Assembly (NCBI GenBank): GCA_047967505.1
Contig: CM106538.1
DNA length: 64,000 nt
Strand: one strand, 5' to 3'
Source: Dipteris shenzhenensis
Lineage: Eukaryota; Polypodiophyta; Polypodiopsida; Gleicheniales
Below, piece by piece: positions 1 to 11,203 of this stretch (the stretch's first letter is position 1; the number at the start of each line of letters is the position of its first letter). The notes under the pieces are model-generated. The model did not search any database, had not been told where the DNA came from, and saw only the letters and a list, made by a program, of their open reading frames with translations. The translations under genes and the position numbers were made by a program.

Positions 1-713
1 GATAGAACACCCTTTTTTCGTACTTTTGCTGAGAAGAATTAGGTCACACCTTTGGTTTTTAAGAAGAGAGTAGTAATGTACACATGAATGAAAGTGATAA
101 CAAAATAGGAGAGAAAAGGGGTGAATAGAGCTTGGATGGAAGTTTTCTCTGACAGATATTTGTAGGTGTAATAATAACATGAACAAAGAGGAGCAAAAAT
201 GACTAATCAAGAGTAGAATAGAGATAGTTTGAAACAAGGTGCTAGAAGATGGTGGGAATGCATTTTTTGAGTGCATTGAGGAGGTGAAACGTTTTGGAAG
301 AGAGAGAACAGTGAGAGAGTTTATTTGGAAGTCAAAGTTGGTTGGACTAGAAGGAAAACATGAGCATAGTTCTAGTTTAGGGCTATTTTGGATGGGAGAA
401 AAACAACTAGGCCTGACATGTCACGCCGGATCTGCCATATCACACTGGACATGCCATGGGAAATATTTTATTGTGTGAAGCACCAATGATGGGTATTTTG
501 GGAAAAAAAATGAAAACTTTCCCCTAGAATTGGGGAGCCTTTGTTACAGAGAAGTCCACATGGCATAACCTCCTTGACGGATTCCATATTCCCTTATTCA
601 AGCCTATAATATTTTAATAGTTCTCTAAAGGGGCCCTTTTTTAGTCCAAAATTTTTGTAATGCCACATCTTCCCTCCAACCATGCTCTCTCTTTGTGACT
701 CTCCTCCCTCCAG
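1..713. other. No gene recognised
   Basis: I see no convincing coding sequence, LTR or structural RNA here. The short open frame at 239-478 has no recognisable motif. Confidence 0.5.
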
Positions 714-1399
<686 letters not shown>

Positions 1400-1556
1400 A
1401 TCAACAAAATCTATGCTGGTTTTATCAACTGTGGGTGTAGCAATCTCTCCATCTTGTACTGTAATAGAACCTATCCTGGTTTCCTCAAGTACTTCATGCT
1501 CTAACTTGACAAATTACTAGGATCATCTCATAACGAGGAGATTGAGGCTTTGATGA

Positions 1557-1857
1557 TTATTCTTGCACCCGATCACTATTAATTGTTGTAGCTCCCATCT
1601 CTTGATCAGCACCAAGCAACTCATTCATTGCATTGATCCATTGGACAATGAATGATGCTCGGCCTTGGTCCTTCTCAATTGCAACACAATTTTGGCCCTT
1701 CTCCAAAGCACAAATGATGGTAGGAGCCATACAAGAGATACAAAATGAATCCACTCTCAAACCATAATAACTCTATCATCTCATTGATCAATCTGTCAGG
1801 CTTCTGATAGCAATTGACCAAATGATGGGATGCATCTAAGAAGCATAACTTTCTTGT
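1557..1857 (-). pseudogene. Methyltransferase C-terminal block (motifs X-I-II)
   Basis: The minus strand reads QKPDRLINEMIELL (about 1806-1765), then a hydrophobic strand ending LLYGS (about 1737-1723). After a one-base frame change it reads ALEKGQNCVAIEKD (1709-1668). In beta-class N6/N4 amino-methyltransferases the C-terminal part reads KP..L......D.F.GSGTT..A...GR...GIE, binding S-adenosylmethionine. The spacing and order match, with the Asp and part of the GSGTT loop mutated. This is the best-supported piece of the gene. Confidence 0.72.
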
Positions 1858-2114
1858 CACAATAGGATACTTGAATACATTTTTGACATTTGTTTTTCTA
1901 CAATACATCCCAACCTTTCTCTTCTTAGAGGTAGAGAAATATCCAATTGTATCATCTCAAATAAACTAACCACTCTATCCCCTGGCATGTGTGTCAGATT
2001 AGTTTTGTACCTTACAAAAACCGGTCATAATATAAAGGATCTTGCAACACATATAGCATCAATATATAAATAAAAAAAATGTTACTAGAAAAATATAGGA
2101 ATGGAATGCTTACC

Positions 2115-2340
2115 AACACACCACTTTAAGTGCATGTGTTTCTTGCATGAGGACCTTTGTGACTATAAATGATTGCTTCATAGAAAAAAAAATTAAAATC
2201 CTCCACAGTGGGGCTATTGTCACCTATTTGAAATTTTGGAGCATTTGGGCTGATTGGGTATAGTTAAATGGCATTCATTAAAGTTTGATCCCTTCAATTT
2301 TTATCCAAATAGAATTTCAATCATGTAGAATGTGTAATTC
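2115..2340 (-). pseudogene. Methyltransferase catalytic-motif region, degraded
   Basis: About 2330-2250 reads roughly FYMIEILFG, a stop, then LKGSNFNE. This is where the catalytic motif IV (D/N-P-P-Y/F type) would fall in a beta-class enzyme. About 2220-2115 reads MKQSFIVTKVLMQE, resembling the strand-helix pair that follows. The order (IV first, KP and motif I later) fits the beta class. The catalytic residues are not intact. The assignment depends on the stronger downstream block. Confidence 0.45.
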
Positions 2341-2972
2341 CTCCTTGAAATCTTTTTGACCATGTCCATGACATCAATATTGAAGACATCATACTATAGA
2401 GGTGTGCCTTCTTTTACAAGGATGCATGCATTAACATTGTTAATAAACGAATATCTTAAAGAAGGAATTCAACATTAATTAAAGTTAAAATAATTTGAAG
2501 AAATACTCACTCAGCAAACTCATTTTCCATTCCTTCTAGCGATCAATTCTTGACAATGACTTGGGATAGAATAGGAGTTATAACTTTCTCATCACTAATC
2601 CCTTGCATGGGATAGAACAAGAGTTTTAACTTTGTCATCGCTAATCCCTTGCTTGGACTTCCAATGAGTGATTTTCATATCGTCAGAAATGGACTTGATG
2701 GAGACATCAACATTCCCTTAGTAGGATACCTTTTTATCATCTTGTTGGACTATTTTGACCTTTCAAAACTCTCAAGTCCCACAAGTTAAAGATTTGGTCC
2801 ACTAATTCCCAAATTGGACCATTTTGATGCCAATTGAAAGAAATTATAATAATTTTGTAAGGCTTCAAAAGACTTACTTTCATCAAAGACCAACATTTTT
2901 TTTAGGCAACAAAGTTTTCTTAATTTGATGGAAGGTTTAGAATTTGCTGCAATCCACTACGTATACTCATTA

Positions 2973-3430
2973 TTAAAGAACTTGATGGCATTGAATAAAA
3001 GTCATAGTCAATCTGTAGTCATTGTCAATATTGTGGTCCCATGACAAGAGCTTAGCCTCCTTACTGGTAAGACCTATATAGATCTTACATTCACAATTCT
3101 TAAAGTATGGGGAGTCAAGGTACTCAAGTATCAATTCTCTTCTCATTTGTGTAAAATGACCACCCCCAATGCAATAGTAATCATATTGATCCACATAATG
3201 AGGATCAAAGTTAGCCTTTGTCAAACATTGGTATGGACAACTGTTACAACAAATGGAATAAATTAGCGATGGATTGGTCTTCATTTTTATCTTATGTTAT
3301 GCACATACAAAGGTACAGGTGGACATAATTCTAACACTCTTGTTCTAGTGTCCTCATCAATTGGTTGTCGGTGAATCTTATTGATATGTACGTAATATAT
3401 GTAATAATTCGTCACATCTACAAGTTTTTA
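2973..3430 (-). pseudogene. ParB/Srx-like nuclease-fold domain
   Basis: The minus strand reads TRVLELCPPVPLYVHNI (about 3385-3305). A frame with its Met at 3284 follows and contains YYCIGGGHFTQMRREL (3179-3132), CKIYIGLTSKEAKLLSWDHN and MTFIQ. ParB-like domains show a VPL.I/..PNP entry strand, a (D/G)G.HR..A....L motif, then a variable strand and an acidic helix with E.N. All have counterparts here, with GGGH in place of GNHR. Family members bind or hydrolyse nucleotides at the GxHR motif and contact DNA. The domain lies upstream of the methyltransferase blocks on the same strand. The match is by pattern only. Confidence 0.58.
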
Positions 3431-3459
3431 TTTTTGACTTTTCTCCCTACTAATGCATC

Positions 3460-3680
3460 ACCAAGGACCTTTGTGATGAATACAGTGAAAACTTCGTATC
3501 TAAAAGCACCTTCCAGGAAAGAAGCACTCTAATGATAAGGGACTTCATGAAAGGTTTAATTTCCTATGCCAAATCACACTATGTCAAAAGGGTTTATTTC
3601 CATAATCTTTCCCGATTTGATGGCATCTTGCTATTGAAGCATTTGGTAATGGAGGCTAATTGGATAGTGAAACCCATCAT
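3460..3680 (+). pseudogene. Family-B DNA polymerase fragment (exonuclease II motif)
   Basis: The plus strand reads continuously for about 70 codons and includes VYFHNLSRFDGILLLKHL (about 3592-3645), preceded by an amphipathic helix and followed by a short strand. The N-L-S-x-F-D-G pattern is the Exo II motif of protein-primed family-B polymerases, as on plant mitochondrial linear plasmids and related mobile elements. Only this part of the 3'-5' exonuclease domain is visible. Exo I, Exo III and polymerase motifs are absent nearby. It runs against the minus-strand ParB/methyltransferase gene and ends abruptly at the ATCATCTTC low-complexity stretch. It may be a captured linear-plasmid fragment or part of the same old element. 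Confidence 0.6.
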
Positions 3681-4165
3681 CTTCTTCATCTTCATCATCT
3701 TCATCATTGTGCACACGTTTTCCTTTGTCATCCTTTCTTGCTTCATTTCTTCCAGATTTCAGTACATACATTTTTATTTGAGTAGCATGCGAGGATTTGG
3801 CTGCAATGTTCTCATCCTGATGTGTCTAATGTGGAGGTTTTAAAGTAACCAATTGTTTAGATTGAGACTGAATGAAAGTGACATGCTTTAATATCTCAGT
3901 GATAATGTTTCCATTTTCCTTGATGCATTGACTTGATGCTCTGGCAAGCTCTAGAGGTGCAAAAACAAAGCAAAAAAATCTTCACTAAAAATATATTTCA
4001 TGCCATATCCTATATTTATTTATAAGATTGAATTGTAGAGCATCAATGTCATCCTCATCATACCAAATACTATTAAGAACTTTTTGGTGTACCAAACTCA
4101 CCTCTTCCTTTGTTTCTTGAGATCTTCAAGATAGCTCCAATACCTAATATTTGTTTTGTCGCGGT

Positions 4166-4168
<3 letters not shown>

Positions 4169-4237
<69 letters not shown>
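4169..4237 (+). repeat. (GA)n microsatellite
   Basis: About 69 bases of uninterrupted GA dinucleotide. It abuts the alternating purine-pyrimidine tract that follows and lies within the span of the decayed minus-strand gene. Confidence 0.98.
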
Positions 4238-4239
<2 letters not shown>

Positions 4240-4356
4240 CGCATGCACATGCATGCATGCACGCCTGAGTGCATGTGTGCGCATGCATGTGCATGTGCAT
4301 GTGCACGTGCAAGTGCATGTGCACATGCACGTGCGTGTCCATGTGTATGTGTGTAT
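4238..4356 (+). repeat. Alternating purine-pyrimidine tract
   Basis: About 120 bases of almost strict purine-pyrimidine alternation built from GCATGC, GTGCAT and GTGCGC steps. Such sequence is prone to left-handed (Z) DNA. The open frames across it are artefacts of the repeat. Confidence 0.85.
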
Positions 4357-5448
4357 GTGGAATATAAAAAATAATAACAAGAAGCAATAGCCAAACTAAT
4401 ATGTACCAATCAACATACACATCACATTGTTGGTTCAAGAAAAAGTGGTTTTCTTCCTCTGAAATCTCCTCTATCTCAATCATGATAGCAAGCTCCTTTC
4501 TTAATGTTCTCTTTGGCATGTTTGTTTGTAGAGAATATGCATCTAAAGAAGACTCAAGTTACCTTCATCTATATCTTTTCTTATGTGGTGGAGGGATCAC
4601 ATCCTTTGGTGAATCTTATTGTTGGCCAAATTGATGTGTGCCACTCTTCTTGGGAGGAGGCATTAAATTAACATCAACAAAACCTATAGGATCATCACCA
4701 TGAGTTCTCTACTTTCTCCTTCATCGTTGTGCTTTTACTTTACTAGCAAGAGGTGATTCCGTGTCCTCGTCCACCTCAAAGTGAGACCTCTTTTGAGATC
4801 TTCCCTTGTAGGAGGTGAATCAAAGTCATCTTGAGGTTTGCTTCCTAGAACTTGATCTCTCTGTTAATCAGTTGAAGGCAACGAATAAGAACACATGTAT
4901 TTTGCTGCAACTTGGCTTTCAAGTTCTATCGATTGAACCTTATCCTTAGTTGAGGAAGGATTTTTTAATTTGACTTGAGAGAAGGTTGTTGGCTACATGA
5001 AGAACTAAAAAATCATTAGAAGATGTCATATCACTACATTCATGAAGAAGGCATGAAGGTTTCATGATAGATTTATTGAAAGCAAGTCAAAAGTGACCTA
5101 AAGGAGAGATGATAGCTTGAAGAGAGGTGATAAGAAAGATGAATCCTTTATAAAAACTAGCAGACCAAAGTCATTAACAAAATCTTCATATAAAATTAAT
5201 ACAAAAGTCGATTCTATCATCAATTTGTGTCATAACTTATAACCTAGGCATGTTATATGTGTCTCTATCCTTCTTCTATCTAAACTAGACCTAGATGTAG
5301 GAGATAGGAGAAGAAGGTGCTTTTTAAGGAGATAGGATATAGGAGAAGAAGATGCTTTTTAAGAGAGGAGATTTTAGAAATACAAAGTTTAGAACAGATG
5401 AAAATCATGGCTTGAGATAAAGAAAGCTTGACGATAACATCATCAGAT

Positions 5449-5605
5449 TTTGTCATAAATCATGCCAAAAATTGATGACATCATCAAGTTCTATCATGAT
5501 TTTGTCATAGATGATGACAAAACTCGATGAGATCATCAATTTTTGTCATAATTTATGACAAAGTTTGATGTCGTTATCAACCTGTGTCATAATTTATGAT
5601 AGAAT
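5449..5605 (+). repeat. 41-bp tandem repeat with near-perfect palindromes
   Basis: Units start at about 5449, 5501, 5542 and 5583. Spacing is 41 bp, except 52 bp where 11 bases (CTATCATGAT-like) are inserted. Each holds a palindrome with arms TTTGTCATAA and TTATGACAAA around one base, perfect at 5542-5562, followed by a second dyad of the TTGATGA..TCATCAA type. Relics of the same motif occur at about 5190-5245, 5975-6035 and 6410-6575. The array lies upstream of the 5' end of the minus-strand ParB/methyltransferase-like gene. Confidence 0.85.
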
Positions 5606-6130
5606 TTTCCTAACAAAAGTATGAAATAGTAAAATGTGTGTAACTTTTGAATCATAACTCTACTTTTGGACCTTTATGGCTCAAAATATAGAGAATGATG
5701 GCTCTTTAAGTTACAAACAATATGTTCTTCATTTTCTTATATAGTTTGTTAAAATTCTAAGAAGAAGACACTAATAATTTGATGACAACCGAAGATGATC
5801 ATTATCTACTTTCTTATTTCTTATAGAGAGGAAACACTATCTAATCAACACATATCCCCTACTAGTAGCCAACACTAATCTTTATATAATTAGAGATTAT
5901 ACAACTCTTATTGGGACTTAGTTAATTACAGATCATATAACTCTTACAATGTCTAAGTTAAAACTTATTACACAACTCAAAAATATCATCAAGTTTTGTC
6001 ATGAGTTATGCCTACACTTGATGCTATTATCAAGTTATATAATTATTCTTACTCTCATTTACTATCATGACCTTTATATCATTATATAACTTAGCATTGT
6101 ATCTATATAATTTACCATACTAATGAAGAG

Positions 6131-6386
6131 CTCGGGGGGTGCACTACTAAGAAGCCCTATCTATCACGTGCATTCAAGGGGTATTTTAAAAACCCCTCAA
6201 CTAAAATTCCCCCCTAGTAAAAACACTCCTCTTTACTTATAACTAAGTGATTTTCTTCTAAAATTGAATTAAAAGTCCCCTCTTATTATTGTAATAATGT
6301 TAAATTTTTTCAAAAAGTTAAATTAAAATACCCCTCCTTTTGAATGCATGAGGTATACTAAAATTTTATGAGGTGAACCCTCCGAG
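6131..6386. mobile_element. MITE-like element, copy A
   Basis: The left end reads CTCGGGGGGTGCAC and the right end, reverse-complemented, reads CTCGGAGGGTTCAC, two mismatches in 14. The interior is AT-rich with runs such as ACCCCTCAACTAAAA and no coding potential. The left half recurs in reverse complement at about 33430-33546, so this is a dispersed family. The exact ends and target duplication are unclear because homology to the other copy may extend a few bases past the right end. Confidence 0.55.
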
Positions 6387-6577
6387 ATAAAGAGGTGATA
6401 TATAGCCAAACAAGTTGATGATATTATCAATCTATGCCATCATTGATATGCTACTTGATAACATGATTACATTAACTTACAACTTCATGATGCTATTTCC
6501 ATTTGTCATAACGTTTTCATAAGATCATTGAGCTGAGTCACAACTTATGACAAATATTGATGATGTTATTAAGCTTT

Positions 6578-6843
6578 TGTTGAGAGTTTGCTCAACATCA
6601 TGTGATCACGTGTGCATAGCACCATCATGTGATCATATGTGCATAGCACTAACCCAATAGAGTGCTATAAAGGAAACGGTTAGATCCCCTAACCCTAACC
6701 CTAAATGGGTTTGTATATATTCTACATTTTCAACTAAATCTAGTGTACAGTTAGTCATTTGTGGTGTGCTCTGTAGCTATGCTCTCTAGTTGTGCCCTCT
6801 CCTCATCTCCACTCTTCTCCTCTCCCCTCTTCATATTTTGTCA
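6578..6843 (+). mobile_element. 5' LTR of a Ty1/copia-type element
   Basis: Starts TGTTGAGAG and ends GTCA immediately before a primer-binding site, 266 bp. It contains a TATA-like stretch (about 6710) and a CT-rich 3' part. No matching 3' LTR was found in the window, so the element is truncated or rearranged. The flanking GCTTT cannot be checked as a target duplication. Confidence 0.75.
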
Positions 6844-7429
6844 TGGTATCAGAGCATGGTTCTGCCTTCCATTGAGGCGCCATCCTTCTTATGAGAGAGA
6901 GATTGAGTGATCGAGAGATTGAGAGATCAAGAGTTCTTTCACTTCCAATGAGTGATAGAATTTCAATCCATTTGAGAAGTTTCTGTCCATATTTGTGTTC
7001 ATTGCTTGAGTGCTTATGATAGTTTCTTGTGAGGGAAAGAGAGACTTATGTTCATGAGATTTCCGTGGATCTCATCCATTTCAACTAAATCTAGTTACAG
7101 TTAGTCATTTGTGGTGTGCTCTGTAGCTATGCTCTCCAGTTGTGCCCTCTCCTCATCTCCACTCTTCTCCTCTCCCCTCTTCATATTTTGTCATGGTATC
7201 AGAGCATGGTTCTGCCTTCCATTGAGGTGCCATCCTTCTTGTGAGAGAGAGATTGAGTGATCGAGAGATTGAGAGATTGAGAGTTCTTTCACTTCCAATG
7301 AGTGATAGAATTTCAATCCATTTGAGAAGTTTCTGTCCATATTTGTGTTCATTGCTTGAGTGCTTATGATAGTTTCTTGTGAGGGAAAGAGAGACTTATG
7401 TTCATGAGATTTCCGTGGATCTCATTCGT
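6729..7429 (+). repeat. 350-bp tandem duplication spanning LTR end and PBS
   Basis: 6729-7079 is repeated almost exactly at 7080-7429. The offset is 351 bp, falling to 350 after a one-base deletion (TAGTGTACAG versus TAGTTACAG). The unit covers the 3' half of the LTR, the PBS and the first 225 or so bases of leader. Only a handful of substitutions are visible, so it is young relative to the decayed coding sequence nearby. Confidence 0.9.
6844..6855 (+). other. Primer-binding site (initiator-Met tRNA)
   Basis: TGGTATCAGAGC, the standard plant copia PBS complementary to the 3' end of initiator tRNA-Met, directly after the LTR. A second copy occurs at 7194-7205 through a local tandem duplication. 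Confidence 0.9.
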
Positions 7430-9250
7430 TTCCGTTCATTTTGATTTGAGAGATTTCTATTGAGAGACCAATTGAAAGCGATTCACTCTGAGAGATTGTG
7501 AAAGAGAGAGAGATTCATGTCCATGCCTCTCATTGAGAGATTTGTTTATCGAATAGAGAGAAGTCTCTGTGAGAGAGAATAGAGAGATTGACTTCCTCTG
7601 AATAAGCCTCAAATTCAATAGAACTCTGCACCTAAGGAGAGACCTAAGGAGATCTCGGCTCCAAGTTCACAAGCCTCAGCTCACAACGAAGAGAAGTGCA
7701 CCTTGCTTCAAGCTCTACTTTTAGCAACTGCCTCAAGGCTATGTCCTACCGGCTACTTGCAGCCTCACAAGCTCCAAGTCTATAACCTTTACAACAATGA
7801 AGGCTTCTACTACAACAAAGTCTTCCAAGCGACCGACTCACCCATGCTCCATGGCAGACTCCAAAGGCCATAGCTCTCCAAGCCACAGATTTGGCTTCTA
7901 CTCCAACATGGGTGCTCTCCAACCACAGCCTTGGCCATGCTCTAGCCAATAGTCATGCCATGAGCGAACCTCTAAGGCATACGTAGTGCCCGCAATGCCA
8001 AAGATTCTACCAACAACCCTCCTAAACGTCCACTGAGGCATTAAACATCAGACGACAGCCTCCTACAATGAAGCTCCATGCTACACGAATGCGCCATCAG
8101 CTCCAACAGCCTTCCTAAAGCCATGGGCCAGCCAATGACATAAGCTGCTCAATCGCTCCTTCAACACATCAAGGCAATACAGGCAACTCAGCACCTCTAG
8201 CAAACCCGAAGCTCTTGCGACTCCTAGCACCTTCGAAGCTCCTCCATATAGGCCGCCTCACGTTAAGTGGTGCAGCTCCTTCAAAGCCCATCTACTAAGC
8301 ACCTCCATCAGCCATCGCCCACAACACCGCCAATGCCTCCAGCATCACCAAGGGTGGATGGCGATGGATCTCCCAAGGTCCATAGCCTTGTTCAACATAG
8401 TGCACCTTCTATAGCACACTGCTAACTCCAACTAGCCCCGCCCACGACCAAAACCTTGCTCATCCAGTTGTGGACTCCTTCAGTGGAACGAAGTGGCCTC
8501 CTCAGCATGCTCCTCGGCGATGGAATCATCCCACAAACCAACGGAGAAGGAGACAGAATCTTAAAGATTCCATCAGCATCACGTAGATTCCATCAAGACT
8601 CTCTTGTTGACATGTGGCACCAACCCTACCCTCAGCGTCACCACACATAGGTTTGGTTCACAGTCTACCACGTGGAAGACCTTATCTACCATGTCACTCC
8701 AAGTGACATGTCAATAGTCTCGTGAGGCTATCACATCATCAACCTTATCCACCACATCAATAGTCCACGTTAGCAGTCCACTTCAACACTACCACATTAA
8801 CAGTCCATGTCACCTATGCCATGTCATCAATGACACATCATCATTTCCCTATCAGCATTACCACATCATCACTTTGACTAGTCAATAGTCAACTACCACC
8901 TCATCAGTTAATAGTTGACCAATCAATACTACCACCTCAGCATCCTACTCAACTACCACATCATCACTGCCATGTGGCACTGACCCCTGCAAGCCCAGTC
9001 CCTTGCCAGGGACACTGTGCACATAGTTGCCACCTCAACATAGGGCTCCACAGGCACACCTCTTGTTAGGCACAATGCCACATCATCACTACATGTGACC
9101 CATTGTGACACATCATCATTGAGCACCATTTGCACTCCTTTTGCCCCTCCATCTAGATCAAGCGGTATCTCTTGATCTAGGAAGAATTTGAGGGCATTCC
9201 AAAAAAGGAAAGCCGCTTGATTTTTTATGCTCTATGCGCTCATCACATCA
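7430..9250 (+). other. Long noncoding retroelement leader
   Basis: C-rich leader made of many CTCC/CAAGCT/CATCA-type words with no long open frame. Its end (about 9180-9245, AAGAATTTG then CCAAAAAAGGAAA) matches the end of the leaders of both gag-only elements in this window (about 12310-12365 and 42390-42440). The 6578 LTR and this leader therefore belong to that lineage. From about 8640 to 9010 it is rich in CCACATCATCA/CACCTC-type repeats. Confidence 0.6.
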
Positions 9251-9897
9251 CGCGCACATTTTGGCGCAAGTTACACTCACATTTGAGCCTCATCGACAAA
9301 AGCACTTCCTACATGCACATCAGCCTCTACATCGATGCATTTGACCCAACACTTAAAAGAACAAAAGAAAAGGAATTATTTGCTATTCTTTCATCGATCG
9401 ATGGTTGCTATAGATCTAGATCAGAGTAGGCTAGATCACTATAGAGGCGAAGCTTTGAATTTCCCCAAGTTGCCAATCTAAGCCATGCCCAAAATTTCCT
9501 GATTAGTACTTACTCGAAGTCAATCCATACGCCTACATATGGTTTCACATCATTACATTACCTGAAACTTGATGTTCATCAGTTCAGTGAGCAGACTTTA
9601 GAGAGTTTAGAGGCATTGCCGACTGTTCAGTGGGCATATAGCATTTGATTTCACACACACATGCCACCATTGTAAAGCCTACACGGCTATTTCACAACAT
9701 TGTGCACATCATTTCAGCCTTGTAAAGCCTCTTGGCTATTCCCGACATCATTGCCACAAGCCTTGTAATACATATCAGATTTTATATATTGCAGTTCTAT
9801 TTTCACCGACAGTTCATAGATTTCACTGGCCACAGTCAGTGCTTTACAGTTGATTTATACAGAGATTTTCACGACACTTTGAGTATATTTTTTGCAC
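9251..9897 (+). other. Untranslated region before copia gag
   Basis: No coding frame or PBS is visible. Two short phrases repeat (TTGTAAAGCCT at about 9670 and 9720). It may hold the join between the leader-type element starting at 6578 and a distinct copia whose gag begins at 9898. Confidence 0.35.
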
Positions 9898-10843
9898 CAT
9901 GTCTATGACTAGCAACCTCAATCTGGAGGCATCTGCTAAGCTACACAACTCCAATTATGATACATGGAAATACCGAATGGAGACCATTCTTGTACTTCAA
10001 GACAAATGGGAGTGTGTCGATGGATCTACACCTAGACATTGGACAATCTAGCCAATGGTAGCTCTACTCCACCTGTTGTCACAGCACTAGTAGCAGGACC
10101 TACAATGGGATGTGTCAGAATTTGTTGTTGGATGGCAGTACTCTAGACTAGATTCTTGTATCCTTATCCTAGTCCATTCAGGATTACTTGAACCATTTCT
10201 ACGGGGTTCATAATCTCTCCTACTGCTACGAGTTGATTGTTGTAGTCTTTTATCTTGAGTACGTAAGCATGACTAGTTTTGTTGCTGTTTCAAAAACTCT
10301 GGTTAATTTGGTTTCTCAATGTGAGAATCCTAGAAGTGTTCTTTGACTCGTAGAGAGCTGCAAACATATCGTATGCTTCTTTCGATGTCTTCACTATGTT
10401 GAGTTGTCCTAGCATGACATCTTGCACATTCTGCTTGATCAGATGTGCTTGATCAGATGATAGGCGTACTTGTCTTTCTTATCCCATTCTGCCTGAGCTC
10501 AAGCAATGGTAGGATCTGCTACTGGCGCAGAAATAAGCATGAAAAGGTCATTCTAATGATCAGGCTTTTATAGCTTCAGACAGAAGCAGAGGAAGAGGCA
10601 GAGGTAGAGGTAGATCATACTAGAAAAGTGGTCATCATCAGCAACAAAATCAAAGTCAGAGTCAACATCAGCATCATCCTCAGCTGCTGCAGCATCAGAA
10701 TCAGCAAAGAGGAAATCATTCCAACTGAGGAAGATTTCAAGGATGAGGGAATGCATCCACCAACGTGTCAAACATCTAGTACAACTACTGTCACAAGTTT
10801 GGACACTATGAAAGAGATTGCCGTAAGAAGCAATACGACCAAG

Positions 10844-11191
10844 TGTTGAGAGTTGTGGTGCCATGAGCACTTGTAGAGCAAAGGTATGAGTAAAGGGCAA
10901 GCTGCCACATGGCATGGAGGAGATATCCCACATGTGAGTAAGCAAATGGATGTAAGTACCCTCACCTATAAAAGGGAGGTTCATTTGAAGTAATATCAAT
11001 CAAGCACTTTGCACTATCTCAAGATTCTCTTTATGAGTCCAAGCTAATCTATCTTGGAACCTAATTGACTTGAGGTACATGTCATGAGCACTCTCTTCAT
11101 CATCTTTGCATGTAGGTTGCATCCTCCTTAGATTAGTGTTGTATTAGAATGTTGTCTTAGTGACTAAAAGAGTACGATCGTCACTTTGTCA
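10844..11191 (+). repeat. 5' LTR of the gag-only element
   Basis: 348 bp, TGTTGAGA...GTCA. A TATA box (TATAAAAG) lies at about 10967-10974. Together with the 3' LTR it defines the element. Confidence 0.95.
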
Positions 11192-11203
11192 TGGTATCAG
11201 AGC
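11192..11203 (+). other. Primer-binding site (initiator-Met tRNA)
   Basis: TGGTATCAGAGC immediately follows the 5' LTR. Confidence 0.93.

Larger units (their letters stand above)
1400..4980 (-). pseudogene. Decayed ParB-like / DNA N6-N4 methyltransferase gene
   Basis: On the minus strand, coding-like blocks occur in a consistent order despite stops and frameshifts. They are an acidic, disordered N-terminal part (about 4980-3672), a ParB/Srx-like block (about 3430-2973), a helical middle part (about 2960-2500), then methyltransferase blocks (about 2340-1557). Bacterial and phage proteins that fuse a ParB-like domain to an N6/N4 methyltransferase are known, and the order here is the same. In such proteins the first domain binds or cuts DNA and the second methylates adenine or N4-cytosine. 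Segments between blocks are AT-rich, and one ends at a plausible GTGAGT donor, so the gene may have had introns. A polymerase fragment and a microsatellite lie inside its span. It is too damaged to make a protein. The exact ends and any host element are unknown. Confidence 0.6.

Noticed and set aside
4073-4519. 148-residue minus-strand frame
   Set aside because: Its middle is translated microsatellite. Only the first 35 or so residues look like protein, and they may belong to the larger decayed gene.
1400-4980. Bacterial contamination as the source of the ParB/methyltransferase gene
   Set aside because: The gene is full of stops, AT-rich interruptions and a microsatellite and is continuous with plant transposons. 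This is old resident DNA.
7746-7949. Minus-strand 67-residue frame in the leader
   Set aside because: It lies antisense to the C-rich retroelement leader. No motif or homologous frame in the related leaders.
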